DNA of 64,000 nt, from contig CM060069.1 of the NCBI GenBank assembly GCA_030533445.1, forward strand, positions 33,714,337 to 33,778,336. The letters are read 5' to 3'. The position numbers and the translations under genes are program-made. Positions within the stretch are counted from its first letter, which is position 1, and every line of letters starts with the position of its first letter. Shown piece by piece: positions 22,301 through 32,549 of the stretch. This DNA comes from Cyprinodon diabolis (lineage: Eukaryota; Chordata; Actinopteri; Cyprinodontiformes; Cyprinodontidae). The notes under the pieces were generated by a model. That model saw nothing but the letters and a program-made list of their open reading frames with translations, searched no databases and was not told the origin of the DNA.

Positions 22301-22829
22301 GTTTACACTGCAGGCCTTAATACTCAGTTCCGATTTTTTTCTGAAAGCTGTTTTTCTTTGTGTTGCCATTCACATCTCCAAATATATGCGACTTGTATGT
22401 GATCTCCTGTGTGAACTGCATTCAGACAATGCAAGTGTCCTGCTGGCATGCGCAGTAGAGGATGCACTGACGTCACAACAAAGCATGCTCTTTCTTCACA
22501 GAAGTAAACATGGATGGTAGTACTGGGGCCCATCTAGAGATCTTTCCCAACCTCCAAAACTTAATATTTACAAGATGGTTAAAAATAAAGACTGCTCTCC
22601 GCATTATCGTCCCCCTTGGTTGTTGTTTTTCTTCCATCTTCTGCGTAGCAAGATGTAGAATAGTGACCTTTTGTTCAGGACCACATAGCCAAGTGGCCTG
22701 GCTGGCCTGGGCATTGGGAAAAAATCAGATTTATGTTGTTCAGGCGGCTATCAAAAGATCAGACACAGGTCAAATATGAGCAAAATAATCAGATTTGGGA
22801 CACTTCAGGCTGCTGTGTGAATGTAGCCT
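22301..22829. mobile_element. Probable MITE next to or inside a LINE
   Basis: The left end has TTTACACTGCAG and the inverted right end TTCACACAGCAG (10 of 12 match), with related sequence continuing inward. LINE reverse-transcriptase-like coding starts directly after the right end. The middle has GCATGCGCAGTAGAGGATGC and a TGACGTCA site at 22469-22476. No transposase; the superfamily is unknown. Confidence 0.45.
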
Positions 22830-23465
22830 ATGAATCTGTTGTGGTATCAGCCATCTTCTATGGAGCAGTGGCTTATCTGTAGCTGAGAGAAAGCGGCTGG
22901 ATAAGCTGATCAGGAAGGCTAGCTCTGTAATTGGATGCACTCTGGACTCAGTGCAGGAGGTGGGAAACAAAAGGATCCTAACTGAATTAATATCATTGTT
23001 GGATAATGTTTCCCACCTTATACAGGGAGCTGTTGCAGAACCGGAGAGCTCCTTCAGTGACAGACTGCTGCACCCTAAATGCACCAAGAAATGTTATCAC
23101 TGATCCTTCCTCCCAGCATTTTTGCACAGTTTCTGTCTTAGTTGGTTAAATAACATGCTGTTATCATTTTTGCACATCTCTGGTGCTGCTGCTATTTTTC
23201 ACATATCCATTACTGTAAAAATGTCCACAGCTGTAAATTTATTATTCATTCTCCAGATGCACAGTATTTATATTGTAAAAACAATTTAAAGTACAGCATT
23301 TTATTTGTTTATTTTCTTAATGCTGTCACTTATTCTGTTATTTTTATAAACACTTGAGGTCCACATTTTTGTGTCCACTTTTGCTATAAACTTTTGCTCC
23401 TGTAACACCACTATTTCCCTACTTTGGGACATTAAAGGGATGTTCTCTTCTCTTCTCTTGCATTC
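22830..23465 (+). pseudogene. LINE 3' end: RT C-terminal relic and 3' UTR
   Basis: A frame reading SAIFYGAVAYL, then LIRKASSVIGCTLDSVQEV, NKRILTEL, LDNVSHLI and FSDRLLHPKCTKKCYH. It matches the C-terminal part of L2/Rex-type fish LINEs (RKASSVxGxxLDSxxxV, DNxSHP). A stop early in the frame and the missing upstream RT show a 5'-truncated dead copy. The 3' UTR runs to the CTTCT repeats near 23445-23460. Confidence 0.7.
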
Positions 23466-26400
23466 TAAAACAGTGACATCTGTAGCATCCAGACTTAATG
23501 AAGACATTATAGGTTCTGATTAACTAGTGGCATTAATCAAACAACGCTGACAACCAATATCTGTGCTTCGCCATTTTTCTTAAAACAAGAAGACAGCAAT
23601 GAGGCCTAATGGGAGTAAGCATTGTGTTTTATTCTTAATAGGTAATTTTGTTGGAAGCAAAAAAATAATAATCTTGATAATTTATACCACCAAAACAACA
23701 TAATTTTGGATATATATATATAGTTCAAATTCTCTAAAATGCATTACATATTTGGTTGTTGTCCAATATGATTTTATTGTTCCTTCTTAAATGAGTTGCT
23801 GAGCATGAATTCATTTATAATTTGTCTTTGCAATTGACTTTGATTTTGCATGATGAAATTTTAATGAATGGAGACTTTTAAAATCTCCTTTCTTTTCTGT
23901 CTGGCAGCAGTGTGTGATTTCATAATCCTTTTTAGCCTTTTCCATTTAAAATTATTTATGTTATATAGAAATATGACTCAAATCCTTTGTCTAGCATTCC
24001 TTTCCACTTTTTCCATCTGGTAGGCAAAGAACCTTCAAACACATTTCTATTTTTTCTTTTTTCTTTTTTTTCAAACCAAGATGTTTGATGTTGTAATCAC
24101 TGATGTTTACGTTCCAGTAATAAGTTACCCAGATACACACTCTCCCACTGTCTGATGATAAGATTTGTTCTTTTAAAGGGAGAAGACTAAAGAGCCAAAA
24201 ATGAATTGAAGGCTGATAAACTTCAAGTGTCATCCAGTATTATGAATTACTTAGTGCCAAAATGTCAGAGGAAGATTAAGTGTACAAAAGAGGGTTATTT
24301 GTGTGTCCTTTTTAATTACAGAAAGCCTTCAACTTCTGCCTTACTTTTTCATGTAACCTTCTCACTTCATCCAAAAGTCTTCAAAAAGTGCTGCTTTGTC
24401 AAATTTATCTCCACAGTTTTATTGGTGCGATGATACACAAGACTCTGAGGAGCCTATATGCTGTAATGACAATATTTCAACCTGGAAAGACTCGGACACA
24501 CAAAAAAATTGCAATGCGAGAGATTTTTTGGTGAATCTGAGATTTCCTTTGGGCTCAGACCCCGGCAGAAGACATGGGAGCAACAAATGGTGATGAGTTT
24601 GAATGATCATTGGGCGATTAGGTTTAGATATGTTTTCACCGAGGACACTGGTGGTGGAGTAGAGACTAGAGGAGACAGAATCCTGAAGGAGCTTGAGAGT
24701 ATGATGGAGGAGATGAGACGGAGGTGGGCCAAAGCTCAGCTGAAGAACAGCAGAGTCTGTGAATGTAGAGACTGAGTGGAACATTACAGGATGGTTTACT
24801 GAAGAGGAAGGAGGCTGGAGCAAAGGAACATGATCAGGTATTTTAATGCAAATGATGCTGGGATGAATCTTCCAATTAAAATTTACATCTAAACAACTTT
24901 GTCATAGACAATAGGCAGTTGCAGAAATAGACAAGGATAACAGTAAGTTTTCTCCCTGTAACTTTGCATTATGTAATACTGCAGCACTATGTTTAACAAT
25001 GTAATAAATTTGGATGTCAAAATGTAATCAAATCTAAAAATAACTAAAATGTTTTTATTATATAATAACCATATAATTTTTGCAGGGTTGTTATAAAATG
25101 TGGTGCTTCTTTTTCAAAAAAAAAGTGCTGCAGTAGTTAAATATTACAATTAAACAATAAACTAATTTTTGGATTCATCAGAATCAATATGCGTAAGATA
25201 AATGCTTATTAAAATATTTAAATCTTTAAAATTCTGTTTAACTACTGGCAACTACTGTATAGTGATTAGGTTACTCGATTGGCTGCATATTCGAGGTAGA
25301 AAATGTAAACTGCTTTTTTTCAATGCATGGACATCTGTGTGGTTAAAGCAGTAACAGGACAATGTTCCACATCAGGATATGATCTAGACTTTTAATGGAA
25401 ATGAAAAAGCACTAAGATAATACACTTGATTTAAGTATTCACCTGTGCAATGTGTTAGAAGTCCCCGAGAATACAGGATTAATTCTCCTACATCACAAAC
25501 TAAAGATGGTTTGTAAGGTTGCAGTTCTTATCCACAAATTACCCTGCAAGTGATACATTTTCACTTTCAATTTTTAAAGTTCAATGGTGTGTTTAGGGCT
25601 TTGGGGCAGCTCATTGACAAACATCTGGCACTGCAGAGACCTTCCTTCTGGCTCTGATTGGCTGTGTCTGTTTCTTATCACGAGTGCTGTATTTTTGTAA
25701 AGGCAGTAAGGTCACTGCGGGGAGGAAGAGGAACTGTTTTGTTTTTTTCCACAGTATGCTCATGTCTTAGTCTAAAGACATACTAGAGAGTGTTTTAGGT
25801 AATGTGTAAAAAAAAAATATATCTTTTTAACGTTACCTGCTGCACCTTTAAGTGAAAGGGTCATTTACCAATTTTTTCAGTATAATTGCAGAAATTATTA
25901 AGTTTGTTTAGGGAAAGCTACTATGCACTTATAAAAAAAACACAAAACAAATGTATGATGTTATTACATAATGAGGCAGAAATTATTGCAAAATGCATTC
26001 ATGGATTGCATTACGTTTTGAGGCAATTATTTAAAAAATATGGCTGCAGTCACATTACATTTTCAAGTTTGAATTTATTAAATTATTTAATAATGCGGGG
26101 GGATTGCATAATGTGGTGTTACACTCCCTGACAAAATTCAAATGGATGTATCATGTGAATATATTCTAAGAAAATGTGGAGCTAAGGAGTATGAAGCCTT
26201 TTTTAGGTTCTATAATTTTATGCTTTTATTGTCTCATTGTTTCTTTATCTTGAAGCATATCTCCATCTCCTAACTCTGCAGTTTTTTTTTCTTTGCTAAA
26301 GCTGCCTTGTTTGTAGCTTCATCTATCTATCCATCACTTCTCTCAAGATTCCCTATTCCTACTAAATGACTTCACAAAATTATGCAGCTACCAGAATGTT

Positions 26401-26990
26401 TAAATGAGGGAGTTGCATGTTTAATGTGATGTGAAGTGTTATTTTTTCCTTCATACATTTGTGTAGGACAAAAACTTACTTTATTTCTCATCAGACCAGA
26501 TGACTTCACCCTGTATCCCCAATGTAGCCCTTGGAAATGTGCACATTTTATTCTTTAATGATCAAATCCTAACGGTTTGATTATTTTGCTATTTAATTTG
26601 CTTTCCAATTTTCCAGCCTGATTTTTTGGGAGCACAACTGCTCTATATACTGATTATTCCACAGTAGCTTTAGATCTCTAAAACTGGTCCGAACCTTTCA
26701 TAGAATCAAAAGTATCAGGAAGTTGAATGCATTTTCAAACCAGTTTAAGTTACATAAGTGTTGGATGGCAGTAGAAAAATTTATCAGCTGTGTTAAATCA
26801 TTGCAAATCTAAATATAAAAAAATATGACAATCTCACAAGTTCACTTTGGCATCCATGTTATTGTCAATGCTGTAAAAACCTTTATGTGCAGACATCCTG
26901 GAAGTGTCACTATCCCCTGCCTTAACTCTTTCACAGAGATGGTCTTTTCACCATGGTTAGATTGTCAAAATAAATAAATAATATATATAC
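23466..26990. other. Non-coding stretch, 3.5 kb
   Basis: No gene recognised. 24500-24840 is less AT-rich and has an 88-codon plus-strand frame (24509-24775) containing ESMMEEMRRRWAKAQLKNSR. I cannot assign it and do not call it a gene. The rest is AT-rich, with short runs of A and T. Confidence 0.45.
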
Positions 26991-26991
26991 A

Positions 26992-27165
26992 GTGGGGCAA
27001 AAAAGGTAACGAGTGGAGGACAGAAGAGCCTCTTACAGAGGAAGTTACAGGTTTGTGAGAGCCAGGAATCTTGCTTGTTTATAACTTACCAAATACTTAT
27101 TTTCCACCATATTTTGCATTGCAATTCTTTAAAAATCAGACAATTCAGTCCTGCAGGAATCTGCA
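26992..27165. mobile_element. Fragment of another Tc1/mariner-type MITE
   Basis: Starts TACAGTGGGGCAAAAAAGG after a TA tract, a known fish Tc1-family terminus. It jumps at once to internal sequence ('gtggaggacagaagagcctc', 'ccaaatacttattttccacc'). The opposite terminus is not visible, so the copy is deleted and truncated. It lies about 60 bp upstream of the gypsy LTR. Confidence 0.6.
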
Positions 27166-27222
27166 CTAGAGAAAAAAACATGGAACTTGGAGGAAATTAT
27201 AATCAGAACATCAAATATATAT

Positions 27223-27583
27223 TGTAGTGTGTTGGGGCAGCAGAGGCTAGTTTTCCCAGCATGCACTGGGCAGCATGTTCAGTTTTAGAAGCTGCCAGTT
27301 AATGTTATTTCACTCTTTCCAGGTTATTAAGTTACATGTTTATTTGTTACTGTTCTTGTGTCTGTTGTATCATTAGTTGCTGTTATAATTTGAAGTATTC
27401 TTTGTCCCACCATGAGTCTGGAAGATATGTCCATTAATGACCTTTCCTGGTTGTACAGAAATTGGGTGTGTTCAATAAAAGAGGAAGCCTTCCGGAGTCG
27501 TGCGGTGTACGGGGCACGGAAGCTACCGCTAAACTGAAGTCATCTCTGGACAGTTATTGCTATAGCAACCCATTAATGCTACA
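27223..27583 (+). repeat. 5' LTR of the gypsy element
   Basis: Starts TGTAGTGTGTTGGGGC and ends AATGCTACA (TG...CA ends). It contains AATAAA at about 27475 as a candidate polyadenylation signal. It should hold the promoter; no clear TATA box was assigned. Confidence 0.95.
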
Positions 27584-27584
27584 T

Positions 27585-27604
27585 TGGTGTCAGAAGTGGG
27601 ATTC
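27585..27604 (+). promoter_or_regulatory. Primer-binding site, tRNA-Leu type
   Basis: TGGTGTCAGAAGTGGGATTC, one base after the LTR. It is complementary to the 3' end, including CCA, of vertebrate tRNA-Leu(CAA) as I remember that sequence, over 20 bases. It would prime minus-strand cDNA. Confidence 0.8.
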
Positions 27605-27607
27605 AAG

Positions 27608-28444
27608 ATGGCTGCCACTGTGAGAGAGATTGATGAGCTCATTCAGCAGATAAAAGACATGGAAGACATGGAAGGAACACGGCCAAAGAGGAGTTCTGTT
27701 TCACCACGACGTGGAGCGATGAAGCTACCACGCTACAATGGGGAAGACCCACCAGAGACTTACCTCATCCAGGTACAGCTAGCTGCCCAGCTGAATGCAT
27801 GGTCAGCAGAGGAAACAGCTGTCCACGTTGCCCTGGCCCTCGAAGGTAAAGCACTTCAGATCCTCACAGACCTGCAGCCCGAGGAGCGATCCAACTGGCC
27901 GGTCATCGAAAGAGCCCTGAAACATCGTTTTGGTCAGCACATCTATGCAGACGATGCTAGAGACAAGCTGTTCAGTCGTCAGCGCAGGGAGGGAGAAAGT
28001 TTGGGTGCCTTTGCTGCAGATCTCAGTCTCTACACACGACGTGGATATCCAACCTTTGATGCTGCAACCCAGGAAGAGCTTGCTCTCCAAGCATTTCTTC
28101 GAGGACTCCAACCTGAACGACTACGTGAGTACCTACGCCTGTGTGCACCAAAGACTCTGACAGTGGCTCTAACTGAAGCAGAGAGGGTTGAGCATGTACT
28201 GAAAATGGACAGCCGCCAATCTACAATAAGGCATCAGGCACGCCAGACTGATCTGGAGGGGAGTGATGATGAGGAGGTAATATGCCAGGTCAACAAAGCA
28301 CCTCTACCACGACGGCGACGGGAATCCAGGAGAACAGCTGACCGGGTGGATGGATGTTACCGTTGTGGAGAACCTGGCCACATTGCACGCTACTGTCCAG
28401 CACCGACTCCTCGAACTCCAGTGCCCCAGCCATTGTCAAACTAG
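27608..28444 (+). CDS. gag: Gag polyprotein of the gypsy element (278 aa, intact)
   Basis: The structural protein that would assemble the virus-like particle and bind the element RNA. The ATG at 27608 (MAATVREIDELIQQIKDM) is chosen because it is the first ATG after the primer-binding site and has an A at -3. Residues 35-180 form the capsid-type region typical of gypsy Gag (PRYNGEDPPETYLIQVQLAA; FLRGLQPERLREYL). The C-terminal end has a single CCHC zinc knuckle, CYRCGEPGHIARYC (250-263), after an Arg-rich stretch. It overlaps the pol frame, which lies at -1 (28354 onward). No damage is visible. Confidence 0.9.
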   Translation: MAATVREIDELIQQIKDMEDMEGTRPKRSSVSPRRGAMKLPRYNGEDPPETYLIQVQLAAQLNAWSAEETAVHVALALEGKALQILTDLQPEERSNWPVIERALKHRFGQHIYADDARDKLFSRQRREGESLGAFAADLSLYTRRGYPTFDAATQEELALQAFLRGLQPERLREYLRLCAPKTLTVALTEAERVEHVLKMDSRQSTIRHQARQTDLEGSDDEEVICQVNKAPLPRRRRESRRTADRVDGCYRCGEPGHIARYCPAPTPRTPVPQPLSN

Positions 28445-29274
28445 AGTGGGGTAGCACAGCGGGGAAACTGCTACCCATCACCAGCACCTCCCCTACCATT
28501 GATTCACCACTGCGACTTGGCCGCCTGGGAAAGACACATGGACTCTATCTGAACTGCCGCCTTAATGGCACACCAGTCAGTGCTCTGGTGGACACGGGGT
28601 CAACCATTTCATTGGTTCGCCCAGGAACCTTACCGGACACTGGGGGCCAAAGACCAAAAGGGTGGAGACACACAAAGCTGCACATCACCACAGTCACCGG
28701 CGAACGTGCCAAGATGCGGGGTAAAAGATCCCTTCATGTGAGTGTTGCAAGCCACAGCGCCAATCACCAGTTCTGGCTAGCCAACATACAAGATTCCTGC
28801 ATCATTGGACTAGACCTCCTAAGTAAGTGGGAAGCCACTGTTGACATACCCAGGGCCACACTCTATCTGGGTACCAAGGCAGTAGGACTTCACACCACTG
28901 GTAAAGAAGGACTCAGACTTGCCTCTTCTACACCGTCACAAGTCAGAGGTTCTTCAACACAACCCCCAGCCAGGACTCCACCAACATCTGCATCATCCAA
29001 TGAGTCCACATCATCATCATCAACCCGAGCTGCACCATCGCCACCACCAGGTGGAGGGTCCTGTACCCTGCTACCAACTGAAGGAGGCGCCACACCATTG
29101 CAGCCACATAAAAGTAAATCAATTGAAACTAAACAGGCTCTAGAAGACTTGTACCAAAGGAGCTGCGAGGGGTTGGATGAAGAGCAACGGCTCCAGCTGC
29201 AGGAACTGCTAGAACTGTTTGTTGACATCTTCGCAGCCAGAGATGAGGACTGTACCCACACCAGCCTGGTATAG
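28354..29274 (+). CDS. pol: Pol part 1: aspartic protease and linker, up to an in-frame TAG
   Basis: This frame is -1 relative to gag and overlaps it by about 90 bases, so expression would need a frameshift; the shown start is only the first ATG. The protease has the catalytic motif ALVDTGSTISLV and the downstream CIIGLDLLSKW, the hydrophobic-Gly-Asp region that completes the retropepsin fold. A low-complexity Ser/Thr/Pro linker follows. The frame ends at TAG (29272-29274) just before sequence that normally leads into RT (HDIDTG, PIRLRPRR). The same frame continues on the other side as pol part 2. A CAG to TAG change is the simplest explanation. Confidence 0.85.
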   Translation: MLPLWRTWPHCTLLSSTDSSNSSAPAIVKLEWGSTAGKLLPITSTSPTIDSPLRLGRLGKTHGLYLNCRLNGTPVSALVDTGSTISLVRPGTLPDTGGQRPKGWRHTKLHITTVTGERAKMRGKRSLHVSVASHSANHQFWLANIQDSCIIGLDLLSKWEATVDIPRATLYLGTKAVGLHTTGKEGLRLASSTPSQVRGSSTQPPARTPPTSASSNESTSSSSTRAAPSPPPGGGSCTLLPTEGGATPLQPHKSKSIETKQALEDLYQRSCEGLDEEQRLQLQELLELFVDIFAARDEDCTHTSLV

Positions 29275-29325
29275 CACGACATCGACACAGGTGAGGCGCA
29301 CCCAATCCGCCTCCGACCACGTCGT

Positions 29326-32166
29326 ATGCCCTTTGCCAAGCGAGCTGCAGCAGGACTGAAAATCAAAGAGATGCTGGAGGCAGGCATCATCGAACCATCC
29401 AATAGTCCCTGGGCGGCCCCAGTTGTTTTAGTGAAGAAAAAGGATGGCACCTGGCGGTTCTGTGTTGATTATTGCCTCCTTAACCGAGTCACTCGCAAAG
29501 ACTCATACCCTCTGCCACGGATTGACGATGCGCTTGACCACATAGGAGGGTCCTGCTGGTTCAGCTCTCTCGACCTCCGCAGTGGCTACTGGCAGGTGGA
29601 ATTGGCACCTGAGGCACGCCCCAAGACCGCCTTCTCAATTGGTCAAGGCCTGTGGCAGTTCAAGGTCATGCCTTTTGGCCTCTGCAATGCTCCGGCCACT
29701 TTTGAGCGCCTGATGGAGAGGGTCCTGTCCAATATTCCCCCAAGCCGCTGTGTTGTTTATCTGGATGACCTCCTCGCCCATGCTCCAGACTTTGAGGGTG
29801 CCTTGTCCAACCTGAGGGACGTCTTCCAAGCTATCCGCCAGGCAGGTCTGCGTCTTCACCCCAGAAAGTGTCGCCTGTTTCGGCAAGAGACATCTTTCTT
29901 GGGTCACATTGTCAGCAAAGCAGGGGTGTCCACAGACCCAGCGAAGGTGACTGCAGTGAGGGACTGGCCTGTGCCTCATAACATTGGTGAGCTGTGTAGC
30001 TTCTTGGGCCTGGCCTCCTATTATTGGCGGTTTGTCAAGAACTTTGCCACCATCGCTAGCCCTCTGCATAGGCTGACTCAGAAGGGTCAGGCATTCCAGT
30101 GGGACAAGGACTGTGCAATTGCTTTCGTGCAGCTCCGGTCAGCACTTGTTACCGCCCCTGTGCTGGCTTACCCAGATCCTGAACGGCCATTCATCGTGGA
30201 CACTGATGCCAGCAGGGTTGGACTTGGCGCAGTGCTTTCCCAGGAAGGAGAGCATGGAGAACAAGTCATTGCCTACTACAGCCGCTCTCTCAGCCGACCG
30301 GAGAGGAACTATTGTGTCACCCGTCGAGAGCTGCTGGCTGTCGTCCAAGGCCTTCACCACTTTCGGACCTACCTGTATGGGCAGAAGTTTCTCCTGCGCA
30401 CTGACCATGCTTCCCTCACCTGGCTCCTTAACTTCAAAGAACCGGAAGGGCAGATGGCCAGGTGGTTGGAGGCATTACAGGACTACAACTTTGAGATCTG
30501 TCATCGGGTGGGTCGCCTTCATGCCAACGCAGATGCTTTGTCACGGCGTCCCTGTGAGAAGGGTGAATGTCAGCATTGTCAACGCGTCGAGAACCGAGAA
30601 ACAGCGACCCAGAGGGTGGCAGCTTTGCAGACCACCTCTGTGAGTAAAAACAATGCTAGCCCTCCAGTCTCCTTGCAAACTATAACAGACGACTGCTTGG
30701 CAACAATAGACCCGCAGCAGCTCCAAGATGACCAGAGCCGAGACCCAGTACTCTCCCGAGTCCTGGACTGGGTAGGGGCTGGTCAACGACCAACATGGGC
30801 AGCAGTCTCTGCATTAGATCCTGAGACGAAGTCTCTCTACGGCCAGTGGCATAGCCTTACCATTAAGGATGGTCTTCTCTACCGCCATTGGCAAGCCCCC
30901 AGGGGTGCCCGTGACATCTTCCAGCTCCTGGTGCCACGCCAGCTTCGCCCCAAGGTCCTCCAACTGGTCCATGGCTCGGTGGGGGCAGGCCACTTTGGGG
31001 TTGCTAAGACCTTTCACCGGCTCCGGGCCCGCTTTTACTGGCCAGGGTGTCGGCAGGATGTAGAACTGTATGTTCATCAGTGTAACTCCTGCACTGCCCG
31101 GAAGGGTCCAACTCGGTGCTCACATGCCCCCATGCAGCAGTACCAAGTGGGAGCTCCAATGGAGCGTGTGGGGGTCGACATCCTTGGTCCCTTTCCCACC
31201 ACCGACAAAGGGAACCGCTACGTAATTGTGGTCATGGACTACTTCACAAAGTGGCCTGAGGCATATGCTGTTCCGGACCAGAGTGCTGCCACCACTGCTG
31301 AGTGCCTGGTCAATGAGATGTTCTGCCGGTTCGGGGTGCCAGAGGAGTTACACAGTGACCAAGGACGGAACTTTGAGGCTGAAGTGCTCAAAGCAGTTTG
31401 CCAACGGTTGGGCATCAAGAAGACTCGCACTACACCATTACACCCACAAAGTGACGGGTTGGTGGAACGCTTCAACCGCACCTTGGCCACCCAGCTTGCT
31501 ATCCTGACCAGTTGCCAGCAGCGAGACTGGGACCTGCACTTGCCCTTGGTGTTGTGGGCGTATCGAACGGTGGTCCAGGAGTCCACTAAGTGCACCCCCG
31601 CGGCTCTTATGTTTGGACGTGAGCTCTGCACTCCTGTGGATTTGGTGTTTGGCGCGCCCCCAGAACCAGAGGTTGGGGGAGGGCCAGGCTTGGATTACCT
31701 CATCAACTTGAAGGAACGGCTTAGCTTGGTGCATGAACTGACAAGGGAGGCCCTGTCAGCTGCTGGGTCTCGACAGAAGCGGGCTTACGATTCTCGCTGT
31801 AAAGGGGAGGACTTTGCACCTGGTGCACAGGTCTGGGTTTACAGCCCAGAACGCAAAAAGGGATTGTCCACCAAGCTGATGAGTCAATGGATTGGCCCCT
31901 GCACTGTGCTCGAGAGACTGTCGGATGTTGTCTACCGAGTACGACTGATCAAGCGAAGTCGGGTGGTGGTGCTCCATAGGGACCGACTAGCACCTTATCA
32001 CCCTTTGTCAAAGTCGATGGGAGGGTCAGGGGCTCAGGACCAGTCCCATGTCCTTACTCCACCACCTGGTACTAGCAAAGAAACTGTTAGGCCAGGTCGG
32101 CAACGCCGACTTCCCCAACACCTCAGAGACTTTGTTGTGGACACGTGGGTTGCTGGGGACAGCTAA
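29326..32166 (+). CDS. pol: Pol part 2: reverse transcriptase, RNase H and integrase (946 aa open)
   Basis: Same frame as part 1, separated only by the TAG; the listed start is the first ATG after it, not a real initiation site. RT: SSLDLRSGYWQVEL, PFGLCNAPATFERLM and catalytic YLDD (145-148). RNase H: D292/D294 in VDTDAS, and RRELLAV. Integrase: an HHCC zinc region (HGSVGAGHFG ... CNSC), then the catalytic triad D618, D678, E714 (D59D35E). A GPY/F-type segment (IGPCTVLERLSDVVYRVRL) follows. No chromodomain is seen in the C-terminal tail. VDYCLLN carries Cys where Arg is usual, consistent with a CGC to TGC change. The rest looks functional. Confidence 0.92.
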   Translation: MPFAKRAAAGLKIKEMLEAGIIEPSNSPWAAPVVLVKKKDGTWRFCVDYCLLNRVTRKDSYPLPRIDDALDHIGGSCWFSSLDLRSGYWQVELAPEARPKTAFSIGQGLWQFKVMPFGLCNAPATFERLMERVLSNIPPSRCVVYLDDLLAHAPDFEGALSNLRDVFQAIRQAGLRLHPRKCRLFRQETSFLGHIVSKAGVSTDPAKVTAVRDWPVPHNIGELCSFLGLASYYWRFVKNFATIASPLHRLTQKGQAFQWDKDCAIAFVQLRSALVTAPVLAYPDPERPFIVDTDASRVGLGAVLSQEGEHGEQVIAYYSRSLSRPERNYCVTRRELLAVVQGLHHFRTYLYGQKFLLRTDHASLTWLLNFKEPEGQMARWLEALQDYNFEICHRVGRLHANADALSRRPCEKGECQHCQRVENRETATQRVAALQTTSVSKNNASPPVSLQTITDDCLATIDPQQLQDDQSRDPVLSRVLDWVGAGQRPTWAAVSALDPETKSLYGQWHSLTIKDGLLYRHWQAPRGARDIFQLLVPRQLRPKVLQLVHGSVGAGHFGVAKTFHRLRARFYWPGCRQDVELYVHQCNSCTARKGPTRCSHAPMQQYQVGAPMERVGVDILGPFPTTDKGNRYVIVVMDYFTKWPEAYAVPDQSAATTAECLVNEMFCRFGVPEELHSDQGRNFEAEVLKAVCQRLGIKKTRTTPLHPQSDGLVERFNRTLATQLAILTSCQQRDWDLHLPLVLWAYRTVVQESTKCTPAALMFGRELCTPVDLVFGAPPEPEVGGGPGLDYLINLKERLSLVHELTREALSAAGSRQKRAYDSRCKGEDFAPGAQVWVYSPERKKGLSTKLMSQWIGPCTVLERLSDVVYRVRLIKRSRVVVLHRDRLAPYHPLSKSMGGSGAQDQSHVLTPPPGTSKETVRPGRQRRLPQHLRDFVVDTWVAGDS

Positions 32167-32172
32167 CCACCT

Positions 32173-32184
32173 AGGTGGGGGCTA
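32173..32184 (+). promoter_or_regulatory. Polypurine tract of the gypsy element
   Basis: AGGTGGGGGCTA lies directly before the 3' LTR and just after the pol stop. It would prime plus-strand DNA. It is short and broken by pyrimidines, so the exact limits are uncertain. Confidence 0.65.
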
Positions 32185-32545
32185 TGTAGTGTGTTGGGGC
32201 AGCAGAGGCTAGTTTTCCCAGCATGCACTGGGCAGCATGTTCAGTTTTAGAAGCTGCCAGTTAATGTTATTTCACTCTTTCCAGGTTATTAAGTTACATG
32301 TTTATTTGTTACTGTTCTTGTGTCTGTTGTATCATTAGTTGCTGTTATAATTTGAAGTATTCTTTGTCCCACCATGAGTCTGGAAGATATGTCCATTAAT
32401 GACCTTTCCTGGTTGTACAGAAATTGGGTGTGTTCAATAAAAGAGGAAGCCTTCCGGAGTCGTGCGGTGTACGGGGCACGGAAGCTACCGCTAAACTGAA
32501 GTCATCTCTGGATAGTTATTGCTATAGCAACCCATTAATGCTACA
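32185..32545 (+). repeat. 3' LTR of the gypsy element
   Basis: Same length as the 5' LTR. I find one difference (ctggaCagtt in the 5' LTR, ctggaTagtt here). Confidence 0.95.
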
Positions 32546-32549
32546 ATAT

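Larger units (their letters stand above)
27223..32545 (+). mobile_element. Ty3/gypsy LTR retrotransposon, 5323 bp, nearly intact
   Basis: It has two 361-bp LTRs, a tRNA-Leu-type primer-binding site, gag, a pol ordered protease - RT - RNase H - integrase, and a purine tract before the 3' LTR. The gene order places it in Metaviridae (Ty3/gypsy). No envelope gene and no recognisable chromodomain follow the integrase. The 4 bases ATAT flank both sides (27219-27222, 32546-32549). The LTRs differ at about one position. Pol has one in-frame TAG (29272-29274). The clade within gypsy was not determined. Confidence 0.95.

Noticed and set aside
24509..24775. Frame with a Glu/Arg-rich helix-like stretch
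   Set aside because: No recognised domain, no splice or promoter context, and a minus-strand frame of similar quality overlaps it; left as unassigned.
28890..29450. 186-codon minus-strand frame opposite pol
   Set aside because: Shadow of the protease-RT region, with low-complexity Ser/Asp/Gly runs from the complementary linker.
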